Assembly: GCA_001776775.1 (NCBI GenBank) | Contig: MFDD01000002.1 | Coordinates: forward strand, 270,773-309,343 | Source of the DNA: Candidatus Daviesbacteria bacterium RIFCSPHIGHO2_02_FULL_43_12 | Lineage (GTDB): Bacteria; Patescibacteriota; Microgenomatia; Daviesbacterales; UBA10151 | Direction of reading: 5' to 3' | DNA: 38,571 nucleotides | Shown: one piece after another, positions 26,643-34,599 of the stretch | Layout of the letters: the number at the start of each line of letters is the position of its first letter | Position numbering within the stretch: the stretch's first letter is position 1 | Notes under the pieces: generated by a model | What the model was told of the DNA's origin: nothing | Databases searched by the model: none | Seen by the model: only the letters and a program-made list of their open reading frames with translations | Translations under genes and position numbers: made by a program

Positions 26643-28351
26643 TATCTATATAACCCCTTTAAATAATAAATAAGCCTAACTCTGACAACTTTAAGTTGAA
26701 ATAAAAATAATAGACAAAAAATTCCAAAAGAAACTAGCGTTACTAGATTACCAATTGTTCTGATTGGTGTATCGTATAAACGGGCGTCAACTTTGTGGTT
26801 TCCGACACCTACGATAATAGTCATTAGGCCAAGGGGATTAGTATAATCAATTTTTGTCTCCTTGCCATCTATAAAAATTCGCCAATTTGGAAAATAGTAC
26901 TGAGAAATTCTGAGAATTGAGTGAGTTAGAGTTTGCGTCTTAAAGGAGATCCAGTTACTCCCCTCCTTAAAATCTTCTATTTTAGTATCTCCGGTTATCA
27001 CTTCAAAGCGGGTTGCAGCAAGTTTAGCCGGCGGAGCAACTGCATAAATTGGCAGATAATCAAAGATGGATCTGTTTATTAGATTGGTCCAGTTTGGCTC
27101 GCTAAGCAGAACCTGGTCACTTACAAAGAGAAGTTTTTGCGGACGAAAGTAGGAAAAGTTTATTATTAAACAAATCAGGACTAATCCGGCAATAACAAAT
27201 TTCTGAAATTTACCCTTTAAGACTACGCTTATACTGCCGCTCACTAAAGATATAAAAAAGATAATTAAACTCAAAAAACGCCAGGGAAATTGTAAGTATT
27301 TTAGGACCGGATCAAATAGTTTCCAAACCCAAACAGATTGAGGATTAACCATGAAGACTGCCCCTAATATTAAAAAAGTACAGGTGAAAATAAATGTCGA
27401 TAAAAACCGATTTTTTCTACGGAGTACAAAAGCTGTATACAAAGATAATGCCCATCCCAGCAGATGTATGTAACCAATTTGAAAAGATAGGCCGTCTTTT
27501 TCGCCGCCGGGAACTTCTCTAACAGAAGCCCCCCAACCCCACGAATGGTCAAGAAAGAGTTTGCGTAAGCCCTTAAAATGTTCGGTATAGGAAAAGTAGC
27601 CCATGGTTGTGGTGTCAACATGCACTAAATTCTTCTCAACAACCATTGGCAGTAGATAAAAAGCACTTAATCCTAACCCCAAAACACAGGCTAGGACAAA
27701 GTATTTTAAAAAACGCAATTTTTCTTTAAACAACCCCACGAGTATTAGTAAACTAGGCAGAAACATGAGCACAGAAATATTATGTGAAACTAGTAGCAGC
27801 CCAATAAAAAAAGCCGATGTTAACAGATTTCCTAGAGACTGCTTTTCCTTTAAGCGCAGCAGCGCCCACAAAATGGCGGGAAAACACATCACCCCCCATA
27901 GCTCTCCCATCGCTCCCCGTACAAAAAGTAACACACTATGATACGGCGCTAAACTATAAAAAACACCAGACACAAATCCCCCTGCATTACCCCATAACTT
28001 TCTGCCCGCCAGATACATAAAAACATAAGACATCACAAAAGCTACTCCAAACATCACTTTAGCGCTAATGGTCAGGGTCTGAGTGATCCAGTAGACCAAG
28101 AGACCAAAATAATAGGGAAGAGGTGCATAATAATTAAACATTGGATATCCATATAAACCACCCAAATCTGGTACCCAGCGACAAGGAATTTGGGAATCCT
28201 GAATACATTTATTCATTTCAAAGAGGCGAATGACCTGAACATCGTCATGATGGGTAAAATAAGGGGCTGCCAAAAGTGGCCACAGCAGAGCGCAGGTAAT
28301 GATTAATCCCAGGACAAACAGGGTGCTTTTTTTAAGGTTAGGAAAGCGCAT
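26642..28351 (-). CDS. GT-C-like membrane protein, 'PTPS-related' family, tandem copy B
   Basis: A 569-residue member of the PTPS-related (PF10131-type) family. The first helix (9-27) is followed by YFTHHDDVQVIRLFEMNKC (31-49), with Asp36-Asp37 as the likely acidic site, then GYPMFNYYAPLPYYFG. RGAMGELWGVMCFPAILWAL and LLLVSHNISVLMFLPSLL align with the sisters at 2813 and 28338. The C-terminal beta domain has YFPNWRIFIDGKETK (486-500), with Asn for the usual Gly in the PGW box, and YDTPIRTIGNLVTLVSFG before the last helix. The start overlaps the stop of copy C by 14 bp, and an AAGGAG ribosome site lies 8 nt upstream. Outer-face sugar transfer is the probable role, without direct proof. Confidence 0.82.
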   Translation of the reverse strand: MRFPNLKKSTLFVLGLIITCALLWPLLAAPYFTHHDDVQVIRLFEMNKCIQDSQIPCRWVPDLGGLYGYPMFNYYAPLPYYFGLLVYWITQTLTISAKVMFGVAFVMSYVFMYLAGRKLWGNAGGFVSGVFYSLAPYHSVLLFVRGAMGELWGVMCFPAILWALLRLKEKQSLGNLLTSAFFIGLLLVSHNISVLMFLPSLLILVGLFKEKLRFLKYFVLACVLGLGLSAFYLLPMVVEKNLVHVDTTTMGYFSYTEHFKGLRKLFLDHSWGWGASVREVPGGEKDGLSFQIGYIHLLGWALSLYTAFVLRRKNRFLSTFIFTCTFLILGAVFMVNPQSVWVWKLFDPVLKYLQFPWRFLSLIIFFISLVSGSISVVLKGKFQKFVIAGLVLICLIINFSYFRPQKLLFVSDQVLLSEPNWTNLINRSIFDYLPIYAVAPPAKLAATRFEVITGDTKIEDFKEGSNWISFKTQTLTHSILRISQYYFPNWRIFIDGKETKIDYTNPLGLMTIIVGVGNHKVDARLYDTPIRTIGNLVTLVSFGIFCLLFLFQLKVVRVRLIYYLKGLYR

Positions 28352-30050
28352 TTTTTCTTCTCCTTAAAAAGATCGCCACAGCGACTAGGGACACAAGTGA
28401 GGTGATATTGGCGATAGTTCGAATCGGAGTATCTCTAAATTGCAGTTGAATTTTATGTTGCCCTGAGGGGACATTAAACTTAATCAATCCGACATCGTCT
28501 GGCTCCAATAGATCTGATCTTTGGCCATCAATCTTGAGCTGCCAGCCGGGAAAATAAGTAATCGGTACCTGGAGTGTGGCGCTTTGAGTACTCGTCGTTT
28601 GAAAAGAAGTCTCGGCGGTTTTTTTGATAAAAGCCGAGATACTACCCTCTCCCATGCTGAATGTCGGTTCAGAGAATCTTTCTAACTTAATTCGCTTAAC
28701 CCAGATCGGCAAATAATCTCGAGGCAGCTTATCGTCTTGGGAAAGGATTTTTATGGAGATATAGTGCTCGTCAATACTATCGTAGTAGTAGCTATCCGGC
28801 CTAAAGAAGCCGATATTAAAGGTATAGGTGGCCACGATGATCGCGATTACAAAAACTACCGTTAGGCGAGGTTTAAAAACTAGTACTAATAGAGAACACG
28901 CTGCAGAAACAAAAAAGATCGATAGCCCTAGAAATCGCCAGGGAAATTGGGTAAAGGACAACAGGTCAAACCTCTCCCAGACAAAGGCCGACTTATTATG
29001 TTGCATAAATAAAGACAGTCCAAAAGTGGCCACAAAAAATCCATAAGTTAAAAGAGCGGAATCAAATTTAGATGTTTCAAAGATTATTTTAAACAGACCT
29101 TTAAGCTTCCTCCGGGCAATTAATAGGAAGCCGGTCAATAAAGATAATCCAAACAGCACCCAGTGAGCCGGACCAATTTGAAAAGACATACCGTCTTCAT
29201 TCCCCCACACCGAAGCTCCGTATCCCCAGAAGGTAGAGAAAAATTGTGGAACAGTCACAAAATGACCCCGAAAATCAAAGTATCCTTGAGTTAGATATTT
29301 TGACTGCACAAAAGCTTTTTCTATAAAAGCGGGTAGCAAAAAGGAGGCAGCTACGGCGATTCCCCAGACAAAGGAGAGGGCCAGGTTTATTCCTAACTTA
29401 CGGCCGGGATTTTTGAGAAAACAGTACCCCATCCAGGCTAGCAGAAACGGCGAAAAAAGCATGGTCATCACGTTATGGGTATAAAATAGTCCACCTAAAG
29501 ATAGGGCGACCAAAGCGGTATTTCTAATGGTCGGCTGAAGAGACAACCTGTAAATAGTCCAAAAGATTAAGGGAAAAAAGACTAAGGCCCAAGCTTCTGA
29601 CAATGCTCCCCGAACATAGATATCCACCGAGTGGTAAGGCGCATACATATATAGTATGGCCGCTATAAATCCGGGGTATCTACCGAAGATAGATTTTACA
29701 AACAGATACATCGCCAGCCCCGAGAGGAGAAAGGTCATCCCAAAGATAATCTTGGTAGTCTGGATATAAGACAAAAAGAGCGAGTGTTTGATAGCTACTC
29801 CGATATAGTAAGAAAGGGGGGCATAAAAGTTATATAACGGTTCGCCGTAGCGAAAATCCTTGACCCATCTGACCGGAAAATGCCCTTCAGAAACCGCTTT
29901 ATCCATCTGATATAGTCGGGCAATATAGATAAAATCCTGGGTGGGAAAGAAACCAGGCCTAGTCATTGGTAAGATCAAGGGTATAGAGAGCAGGGCTATG
30001 CAGATAGGTAAAAAGAGTCCGCTTTTAAATAATCTGGTAAATCTTTTTAT
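28338..30050 (-). CDS. GT-C-like membrane protein, 'PTPS-related' family, tandem copy C, probable AUA start
   Basis: A 570-residue PTPS-related protein if it starts at the ATA codon 30050-30048. Key blocks are PTQDFIYIARLYQMDKAV (36-53), YNFYAPLSYYIG, DIYVRGALSEAWALVFFPL and YFPGWQLKIDGQRSD (499-513), ending in RDTPIRTIANITSLVS. The first ATG/GTG/TTG codon in frame is TTG 29978, which would remove the first membrane helix. Reading back gives KRFTRLFKSGLFLPICIALL, matching the N-terminus of the sister at 2813 (MKFIKKFYLNIGILLLITAL) almost residue for residue. The only codon at the equivalent position is ATA. It overlaps the upstream stop as ATAA, with GGAGGT 6 nt upstream. Either AUA is used or an ATG was misread. 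Function as for the other two members. Confidence 0.8.
   Translation of the reverse strand: MKRFTRLFKSGLFLPICIALLSIPLILPMTRPGFFPTQDFIYIARLYQMDKAVSEGHFPVRWVKDFRYGEPLYNFYAPLSYYIGVAIKHSLFLSYIQTTKIIFGMTFLLSGLAMYLFVKSIFGRYPGFIAAILYMYAPYHSVDIYVRGALSEAWALVFFPLIFWTIYRLSLQPTIRNTALVALSLGGLFYTHNVMTMLFSPFLLAWMGYCFLKNPGRKLGINLALSFVWGIAVAASFLLPAFIEKAFVQSKYLTQGYFDFRGHFVTVPQFFSTFWGYGASVWGNEDGMSFQIGPAHWVLFGLSLLTGFLLIARRKLKGLFKIIFETSKFDSALLTYGFFVATFGLSLFMQHNKSAFVWERFDLLSFTQFPWRFLGLSIFFVSAACSLLVLVFKPRLTVVFVIAIIVATYTFNIGFFRPDSYYYDSIDEHYISIKILSQDDKLPRDYLPIWVKRIKLERFSEPTFSMGEGSISAFIKKTAETSFQTTSTQSATLQVPITYFPGWQLKIDGQRSDLLEPDDVGLIKFNVPSGQHKIQLQFRDTPIRTIANITSLVSLVAVAIFLRRRKNALS
28360..28365 (-). promoter_or_regulatory. 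Shine-Dalgarno AAGGAG for the PTPS-related gene starting at 28351
   Basis: AAGGAG on the minus strand lies 8 nt before the ATG at 28351, inside the 3' end of the upstream gene. Most starts in this run lack a clear Shine-Dalgarno, so this one stands out and confirms the ATG choice despite the 14-bp overlap. Confidence 0.7.
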
Positions 30051-31561
30051 TGCTCCACCTCCACTTTAAAAAGCAACATCGCATCCCTCTTTCCAGCCCA
30101 CTCAGCCTTTGGAAACTCCAGAAGAAGCTCGGTACCCGCCGGATCTTTCTGGATTCGGGAACGATTGGCAACAAAGAAAGTCGGATGTTCCTTGGCTGTA
30201 GCCCGAAGCTCCGCCGAAATAGTCGAACCTCCCGGCTTCATGAATATATTGGGAGTTTTATCTAAATAGATCCATAGACCATCCGGGAGAGTGCCAAAAG
30301 TGCCTTCTGTTCCAACAACAATGGGTGTTTTAATCGCCTCGGATTTTAAGTAATCAGCAATCTCCCGCAAGCCATACCCCGCTGTCCAGTCTTCAAGATA
30401 TCCCTGACGCTCCTCACGAGGCAAAGCAGCTTTTTCGGGATCAGTTAAAATGGCTTGGATAAATATCAGTGCAGAAAACAGGATGACTATGGGAACACCA
30501 ATCGATATTACTCTTTTGATCCTTCCCGATAATTTTCGAGTTATTTCATCAAAACCCCAGGCAGCCATCATCAGGGCAGGGGGGATGCTAAACAGAATAT
30601 ACCGAGCGGTAAAGGTTTTAAGTAAAAACATCTGCGCTAAAAGCGGCAGCAATCCCCATAAAAAAATAGCAGTGATAATACTATTTCTTCTCCACACCCA
30701 CACCCACACCCCCAAGCTCAAAGCCAATAATCCTAGGATAGGCCAGGTTAGCAACTTGGGAAACCAATCAACCAAATCATTTAAATGGGGCTTAAACGGA
30801 TCGAACGGGTACTGAAGTAACCTAGACGGAGAGTGCAGATAGTCTCCATTTCGAGACGATAGGTTTTCAAATCCTGGACCAAGCCGCAGTAAAAAATTAT
30901 AGATCCCTAAGGCTATAATTATGGCGATTAAAAAAAGACCAGCTGTTTTAACCCATTGTTGTCTTTTTACGCCCAGCCTTTTGAGGGTTAAAAAGGTCAC
31001 TGGGACGGTGAGAATACTAAATAGTCCGGAAGTTTTAGTCAGCATTCCTCCGCCCAAGACAAATCCTAGAATCATCGCCACATCCAAACGAGCCTTTTCT
31101 ATCAGCAATAGACCAAGAAACAAAGACCAGACAGAGAAACTAACCAACATCGAATCAACCAAAGCCATCCTGTCAAAGAAAACTATCATCGGGGTAAAAG
31201 TTATTAAAAAGGCAGCCATTAAGCTGGTTGTCTTGCTTAAATATCGCCAGCCAATGGCACTGACTCCCAAAAAAGTTGTAAATCCGGCTATCACCGACAA
31301 AAACCTGCTCGCAAACAAAGGATCGGAGAAGACTTTGAACAGGGGCATCAGCAGCCACATAAAAAGCGGCGTTTTTCCATCCTGTAATGAAACAAAGCGT
31401 AAAGTCGGCTCTGCTCTCATGATCTGGGCCCAGCGAACATAGATCGCTTCATCAGCAAAGATAGGTTGGATGGTCAAAGAGGGGATCCGAATTACAAAAA
31501 AGCAGATGGCCAAAACTAAGAAAGCCAAAATATATAACTTATTTTTTTTGAAGAATTTCAT
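30047..31561 (-). CDS. PMT-like GT-C glycosyltransferase (PMT_2 family)
   Basis: A 504-residue multi-pass protein of the PMT_2/ArnT-like group but outside the WDEA subgroup. The first loop has IQPIFADEAIYVRWAQIM (31-48), with Asp37-Glu38 as the acidic pair. SLQDGKTPLFMWLLMPLFK is the second conserved element (DGKxPLF, typical of ArnT/PMT_2 proteins). DPLFASRFLSVIAGF and TPMIVFFDRMALVDSMLVSF follow. The C-terminal soluble tail (from about 385) contains YGLREIADYLKSEAIKTPI. Around residues 281-288 three VW dipeptides are encoded by a six-base repeat. The ATG begins a basic anchor (MKFFKKNKLYILAFLVLAIC), 14 bp after the ALG5-like GT2 stop. That neighbour may make its polyprenyl-phosphate-sugar donor. 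The acceptor is unknown. Confidence 0.86.
   Translation of the reverse strand: MKFFKKNKLYILAFLVLAICFFVIRIPSLTIQPIFADEAIYVRWAQIMRAEPTLRFVSLQDGKTPLFMWLLMPLFKVFSDPLFASRFLSVIAGFTTFLGVSAIGWRYLSKTTSLMAAFLITFTPMIVFFDRMALVDSMLVSFSVWSLFLGLLLIEKARLDVAMILGFVLGGGMLTKTSGLFSILTVPVTFLTLKRLGVKRQQWVKTAGLFLIAIIIALGIYNFLLRLGPGFENLSSRNGDYLHSPSRLLQYPFDPFKPHLNDLVDWFPKLLTWPILGLLALSLGVWVWVWRRNSIITAIFLWGLLPLLAQMFLLKTFTARYILFSIPPALMMAAWGFDEITRKLSGRIKRVISIGVPIVILFSALIFIQAILTDPEKAALPREERQGYLEDWTAGYGLREIADYLKSEAIKTPIVVGTEGTFGTLPDGLWIYLDKTPNIFMKPGGSTISAELRATAKEHPTFFVANRSRIQKDPAGTELLLEFPKAEWAGKRDAMLLFKVEVEQ
30057..30062 (-). promoter_or_regulatory. Strong Shine-Dalgarno GGAGGT preceding an ATA start codon
   Basis: GGAGGT on the minus strand ends 6 nt before ATA (30050-30048), a textbook spacing. 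It is formed by the last codons of the upstream gene (AAA GTG GAG GTG GAG CAA TAA). It supports initiation at the ATA rather than at TTG 29978, which lies 72 nt further downstream. Confidence 0.6.
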
Positions 31562-31575
31562 AAATATGTAAATTT

Positions 31576-32322
31576 TTACCGATAAAAGCCGGTTAGGTCA
31601 CGTAGCCTGATCCTCAGCATATCCAAAACCGCATCAATGGCGTTTTTCCATAGCTGATAGCTTTTACTTTCAACATGATGCCACTCTACCGGTACATCAA
31701 TAATTTTGAGACCAGCTTTTTTAGCCAGAAACAAAAATTCAGAATCAAAACCGGCATTAACTATATATCCACCCTGAGCGCTTTTTTTGTATTGTTCTAA
31801 AAGCTTTGGAAAAATACTCTGACGGGATTTTTGGTTAAAGGCTTTGAACCCACACTGGGTATCCGAAAAAGGTAACCCCAGGATAATATTTCGCAAAATT
31901 GCAAAAACTACCGAGGCAAGTTGGCGGATAAAGGGAGATCCTGTTCGACCATCTCGGGAACCGATGACAATATCAAAACCTTCACTAAATTGAGGCAGCA
32001 GCTTTTCTACTTCCGTAATTGGTGTCGCCTGATCCATGTCCGTAAACAAGGCGATTTCTCCTTTTGCCGCCAGCAGTCCGGTCATCACTGTCACGGCTTT
32101 TCCGGCATGAGGGTTTTCTATCAGCCGGAAGTTTTCTCTCTTTTTGATCTGCTCTTTGATAATAGCCACACTACGATCAGTTGATCCATCATCGACAACT
32201 AAAACTTCGTATTTATAATCAACTTGATGTAAATATGCATCAACCTCGGCCAAGACGCCTTTGGAGAGACTTCTCTCCTCATTGTATCCAGGAATAATAA
32301 CGGAAAGTTTAAGATTACTCAT
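31576..32322 (-). CDS. GT2 polyprenyl-phosphate sugar synthase, ALG5/DPM1-like
   Basis: A 248-residue GT2 enzyme closest to dolichyl-phosphate beta-glucosyltransferase (ALG5). MSNLKLSVIIPGYNEERSLS (1-20), VVDDGSTDRSV (42-52), NPHAGKAVTVMTGLLAAKGE (70-89) and LFTDMDQATPITEVEKLL (92-109, DMD at 95-97) are clear. IVIGSRDGRTG and LPFSDTQCGFKAFNQKS are ALG5/DPM1 signatures, and PVEWHHVESKSYQL closes the fold. It lacks a C-terminal membrane domain, so it would use the lipid phosphate carrier at the membrane surface from the cytoplasmic side. The product, polyprenyl-phosphate-hexose, is the donor that the flanking PMT-like proteins at 30047 and 32364 would need. That pairing is an inference from order. 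It starts after a 41-bp gap. Confidence 0.9.
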   Translation of the reverse strand: MSNLKLSVIIPGYNEERSLSKGVLAEVDAYLHQVDYKYEVLVVDDGSTDRSVAIIKEQIKKRENFRLIENPHAGKAVTVMTGLLAAKGEIALFTDMDQATPITEVEKLLPQFSEGFDIVIGSRDGRTGSPFIRQLASVVFAILRNIILGLPFSDTQCGFKAFNQKSRQSIFPKLLEQYKKSAQGGYIVNAGFDSEFLFLAKKAGLKIIDVPVEWHHVESKSYQLWKNAIDAVLDMLRIRLRDLTGFYR

Positions 32323-32363
32323 AGCTTTTAGTGTACTGTAGTTTGCCTCAAATTTATATCCCC

Positions 32364-33863
32364 TTAAGTCTCCTTTTCATTGTGAACCAGCTTGAATATC
32401 TTAACACCATCTAAGACGAATTGACTCTCTATTTTTGTCCAACCAAAACCAGCTATCTCGAACTTAGGATGTCCGACCGGGTTACAAACTGCATCCTCAC
32501 AGACTACAAAAAGTTGTCCGGTTTTATGGAAAGGAAGCTCCTGGGGAGGGTGTTTATAAATCCAGAGGTAATATTGGTAGGCAGCGTCATAGTTACGCTC
32601 GGCAATAAGCGCGAAATTATACGGCTTATTAGCCGAGAGAGTAATGATAAACTTGGAGATCTCTTGGGTATGGGCCAGCTGATTACCCGGCGGATAGCGT
32701 AACGGGCTTTTTTGAAAGTTAAACCAGATTACAGCCAGCAGTAACACCCAAAAGACTAGGGAGAATAAACGGCCCGCAGCCTTTAAATTTTGAAGATAAA
32801 ACCAGATCGCTCCAATTAGAATATAGGGGATAAAATTTATAAATCCTAAATAGTGATCATAGATCTCTTGATTAAAAAAAGTCAGCATCATAAGTCCGAC
32901 AGCCAAGGTTAGATATAAAGCCCCAATATTCCAGGAAAATTTGCGAGTGGTTATCCAGATATAGACCTCCCAGACTCCTGGGATAAAGACCACCAGACTA
33001 ATCAGCCAAGAGGTCCATCTGATATCCCCGGCCATATAGGGCAATATCAGCTTTTGAGTATAGATAGGTACAATCTTAGAGATAGTTGAAAATACGCTCG
33101 GACGAACTGCCGAATCAGCGGAAAAAAAGATCTCTGCAAAGGCTCTTAGATTCATAAAATTATGTCGAAGGTCGAAAACGATAAGCGGAGACATCACCAG
33201 CAAAAAGGCCACAATCCCTCCCCAGGTTCCTCTTTGAAATGAGCCCAAAGAACCCTTTTTGCGTTGATCTAATAGTTCGTGCAGCCAGAGCAACCCTATT
33301 GATGGTAGTAAAATCAGTCCTAGATAATGCATCTGGACGGTACAAGCAAAGAAAAATCCCGTCATTATCCACCACAGCTCATTTTTAGTTTTTCTAACTA
33401 AATAAATAGATATCAGAGTTAAGAGGGCAAAAAAAGGCGCCGGATTAGGATTCCAGGATGATCTGGAATGAATAATCGTAATTGGAGAGATCGCATATAG
33501 CAGGCTCGCTACGATTGCCGGAACTCGGCCAAACCATTCTCTGGTCAGCCAGTAGATTACTGCGATAGTAGCTATTCCGATCAAAGCGACCATTCCCGCC
33601 GCTGCAACCGGATTCAGCCAAAATATAGTCATGGCCACGGTCATCATGTAGTAATAAAGCGGCCCAAGATATATATTACCCACCGACATTGGTGGTCCGA
33701 TTAGGGGAAGGTCAAAAGTGGTGAGAATGCGCTTGACCATTAGGGCATCTCGGCCTTCGTCCCCTAAAAAGGTCATATATCCGGGAAGATTATAAAAGCG
33801 CAAGAAAGCTGCCAGCAGTAGGATAATTACGAAGACCAGCATCTCCAGTTTGCGTTGCTTCAT
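32364..33863 (-). CDS. PMT-like GT-C glycosyltransferase (PMT_2 family)
   Basis: A 499-residue multi-pass PMT_2-type protein. The first loop YMTFLGDEGRDALMVKRIL (29-47) has Asp35-Glu36. It is followed by IGPPMSVGNIYLGPLYYYMM (about 55-74), a subgroup motif with GPLYYY where others have TPLF. SPITIIHSRSSWNPNPAPFF is another conserved loop (the WNPNP box). The C-terminal tail contains PYNFALIAERNYDAAYQYYL and a Cys pair in VVCEDAVCNP. A GTG at 33878 would add five residues. The ATG at 33863 is preferred because it overlaps the stop of the DPM1-like GT2 as ATGA. Coupling to a polyprenyl-phosphate-sugar synthase suggests this protein uses that enzyme's product on the outer face. Confidence 0.86.
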   Translation of the reverse strand: MKQRKLEMLVFVIILLLAAFLRFYNLPGYMTFLGDEGRDALMVKRILTTFDLPLIGPPMSVGNIYLGPLYYYMMTVAMTIFWLNPVAAAGMVALIGIATIAVIYWLTREWFGRVPAIVASLLYAISPITIIHSRSSWNPNPAPFFALLTLISIYLVRKTKNELWWIMTGFFFACTVQMHYLGLILLPSIGLLWLHELLDQRKKGSLGSFQRGTWGGIVAFLLVMSPLIVFDLRHNFMNLRAFAEIFFSADSAVRPSVFSTISKIVPIYTQKLILPYMAGDIRWTSWLISLVVFIPGVWEVYIWITTRKFSWNIGALYLTLAVGLMMLTFFNQEIYDHYLGFINFIPYILIGAIWFYLQNLKAAGRLFSLVFWVLLLAVIWFNFQKSPLRYPPGNQLAHTQEISKFIITLSANKPYNFALIAERNYDAAYQYYLWIYKHPPQELPFHKTGQLFVVCEDAVCNPVGHPKFEIAGFGWTKIESQFVLDGVKIFKLVHNEKET

Positions 33864-34564
33864 CTTAACTTCCACCACAAAATAAATAAATCGACAAAGC
33901 TTTTGAAAAAAACCTTCGAAAAAATACTTCCTCCAGTTGGACTGCCGAAACGTCTGGGGTAATGATTTACCCCTACCTCCGCAAATTGAAAGCCTCTTTT
34001 TTTCGCCTTCACTAAAAACTCAATCTGGGTGACTTTTTCTTCAGTTTCCAAGGGTAAAACGGCGTTGTAGACTGATTTTTTTATCAGTTTAAAACCACAA
34101 GAATAATCTTTAACAGATAAACCAAGCAGCAGCAGGGCTATCGTTTTCCAGCCATAGGTCAAGACTTTTCGTCTAAAGGGATCCGCCCGAGCTATCCGGT
34201 AGCCAACGATCAAGTCTGCACTATCTGTTTTCTCGATAAATTTGGTAATCTCTTTAAAATCAAATTGTCCATCAGAATCGGTAAAAGCGACCCATTCGTA
34301 CTTTGATTCTTGAAAACCGGTCTTAAGCGCTCCGCCATAACCCAAATTAGTCGGGTGGGTGACTAGTCGAAGTTTGGGGTATTTAGCTTGCAACGACTCT
34401 ACTACTTTGGCGGTTTGGTCGGTGGAGGCGTCATTGACAACGATGATCTCGTAATTTTTTAGCTTACACAGGTCAAGGCCCTGTTGGACATTACTAATCG
34501 TCGATGCTATGTTTTCCTCTTCGTTAAAAGCAGGTAAAAAGACTGACAAGCTATTAATTTCCAC
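33860..34564 (-). CDS. GT2 polyprenyl-phosphate sugar synthase, DPM1-like
   Basis: A 234-residue DPM1-like GT2. Motifs: LSVFLPAFNEEENIASTIS (6-24), IIVVNDASTDQT (40-51), NLGYGGALKTGFQ (73-85) and VAFTDSDGQFD (92-102, DSD at 96-98). DLIVGYRIARADPFRRK and LGLSVKDYSCGFKLIKKS are typical of the dolichyl-phosphate-mannose synthase family, and VGVNHYPRRFGSPTGGS is a further match. The start is GTG (34564), and no ATG exists upstream before a change of sense. AGGAG abuts this GTG directly, too close for a standard ribosome site, so the mRNA may be leaderless. It is the first gene of the 24-gene run and overlaps the PMT-like gene as ATGA. The predicted product is polyprenyl-phosphate-hexose. Confidence 0.88.
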   Translation of the reverse strand: MEINSLSVFLPAFNEEENIASTISNVQQGLDLCKLKNYEIIVVNDASTDQTAKVVESLQAKYPKLRLVTHPTNLGYGGALKTGFQESKYEWVAFTDSDGQFDFKEITKFIEKTDSADLIVGYRIARADPFRRKVLTYGWKTIALLLLGLSVKDYSCGFKLIKKSVYNAVLPLETEEKVTQIEFLVKAKKRGFQFAEVGVNHYPRRFGSPTGGSIFSKVFFKSFVDLFILWWKLR

Positions 34565-34599
34565 TCCTAATATGCTACCATCAAAGATGGTTGCTGCAT
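34565..34599. promoter_or_regulatory. Short divergent promoter region with an inverted repeat
   Basis: Only 35 bp separate the GTG of the minus-strand run (34564) from the ATG of the plus-strand gene (34600). On the plus strand TAATAT (34568-34573) could be a -10 box about 26 nt before the ATG. On the minus strand TGG-TAGCAT (34580-34572) could be an extended -10 box 7 nt before the GTG. The inverted repeat CCATC-AAA-GATGG (34578-34590) lies between and might be an operator. The -35 matches are poor, so this rests mainly on position: the 24-gene run must start somewhere here. Confidence 0.35.

Noticed and set aside
30450-30815. Plus-strand frame with a HTHTHT stretch
   Set aside because: It is the reverse reading of the VWVWVW repeat in the real gene; the His-Thr run is an artefact.
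30921-31442. A 173-codon open frame on the plus strand
   Set aside because: It lies antisense inside a clear PMT-like gene, shows basic low-complexity sequence without motifs, and matches no family I know.
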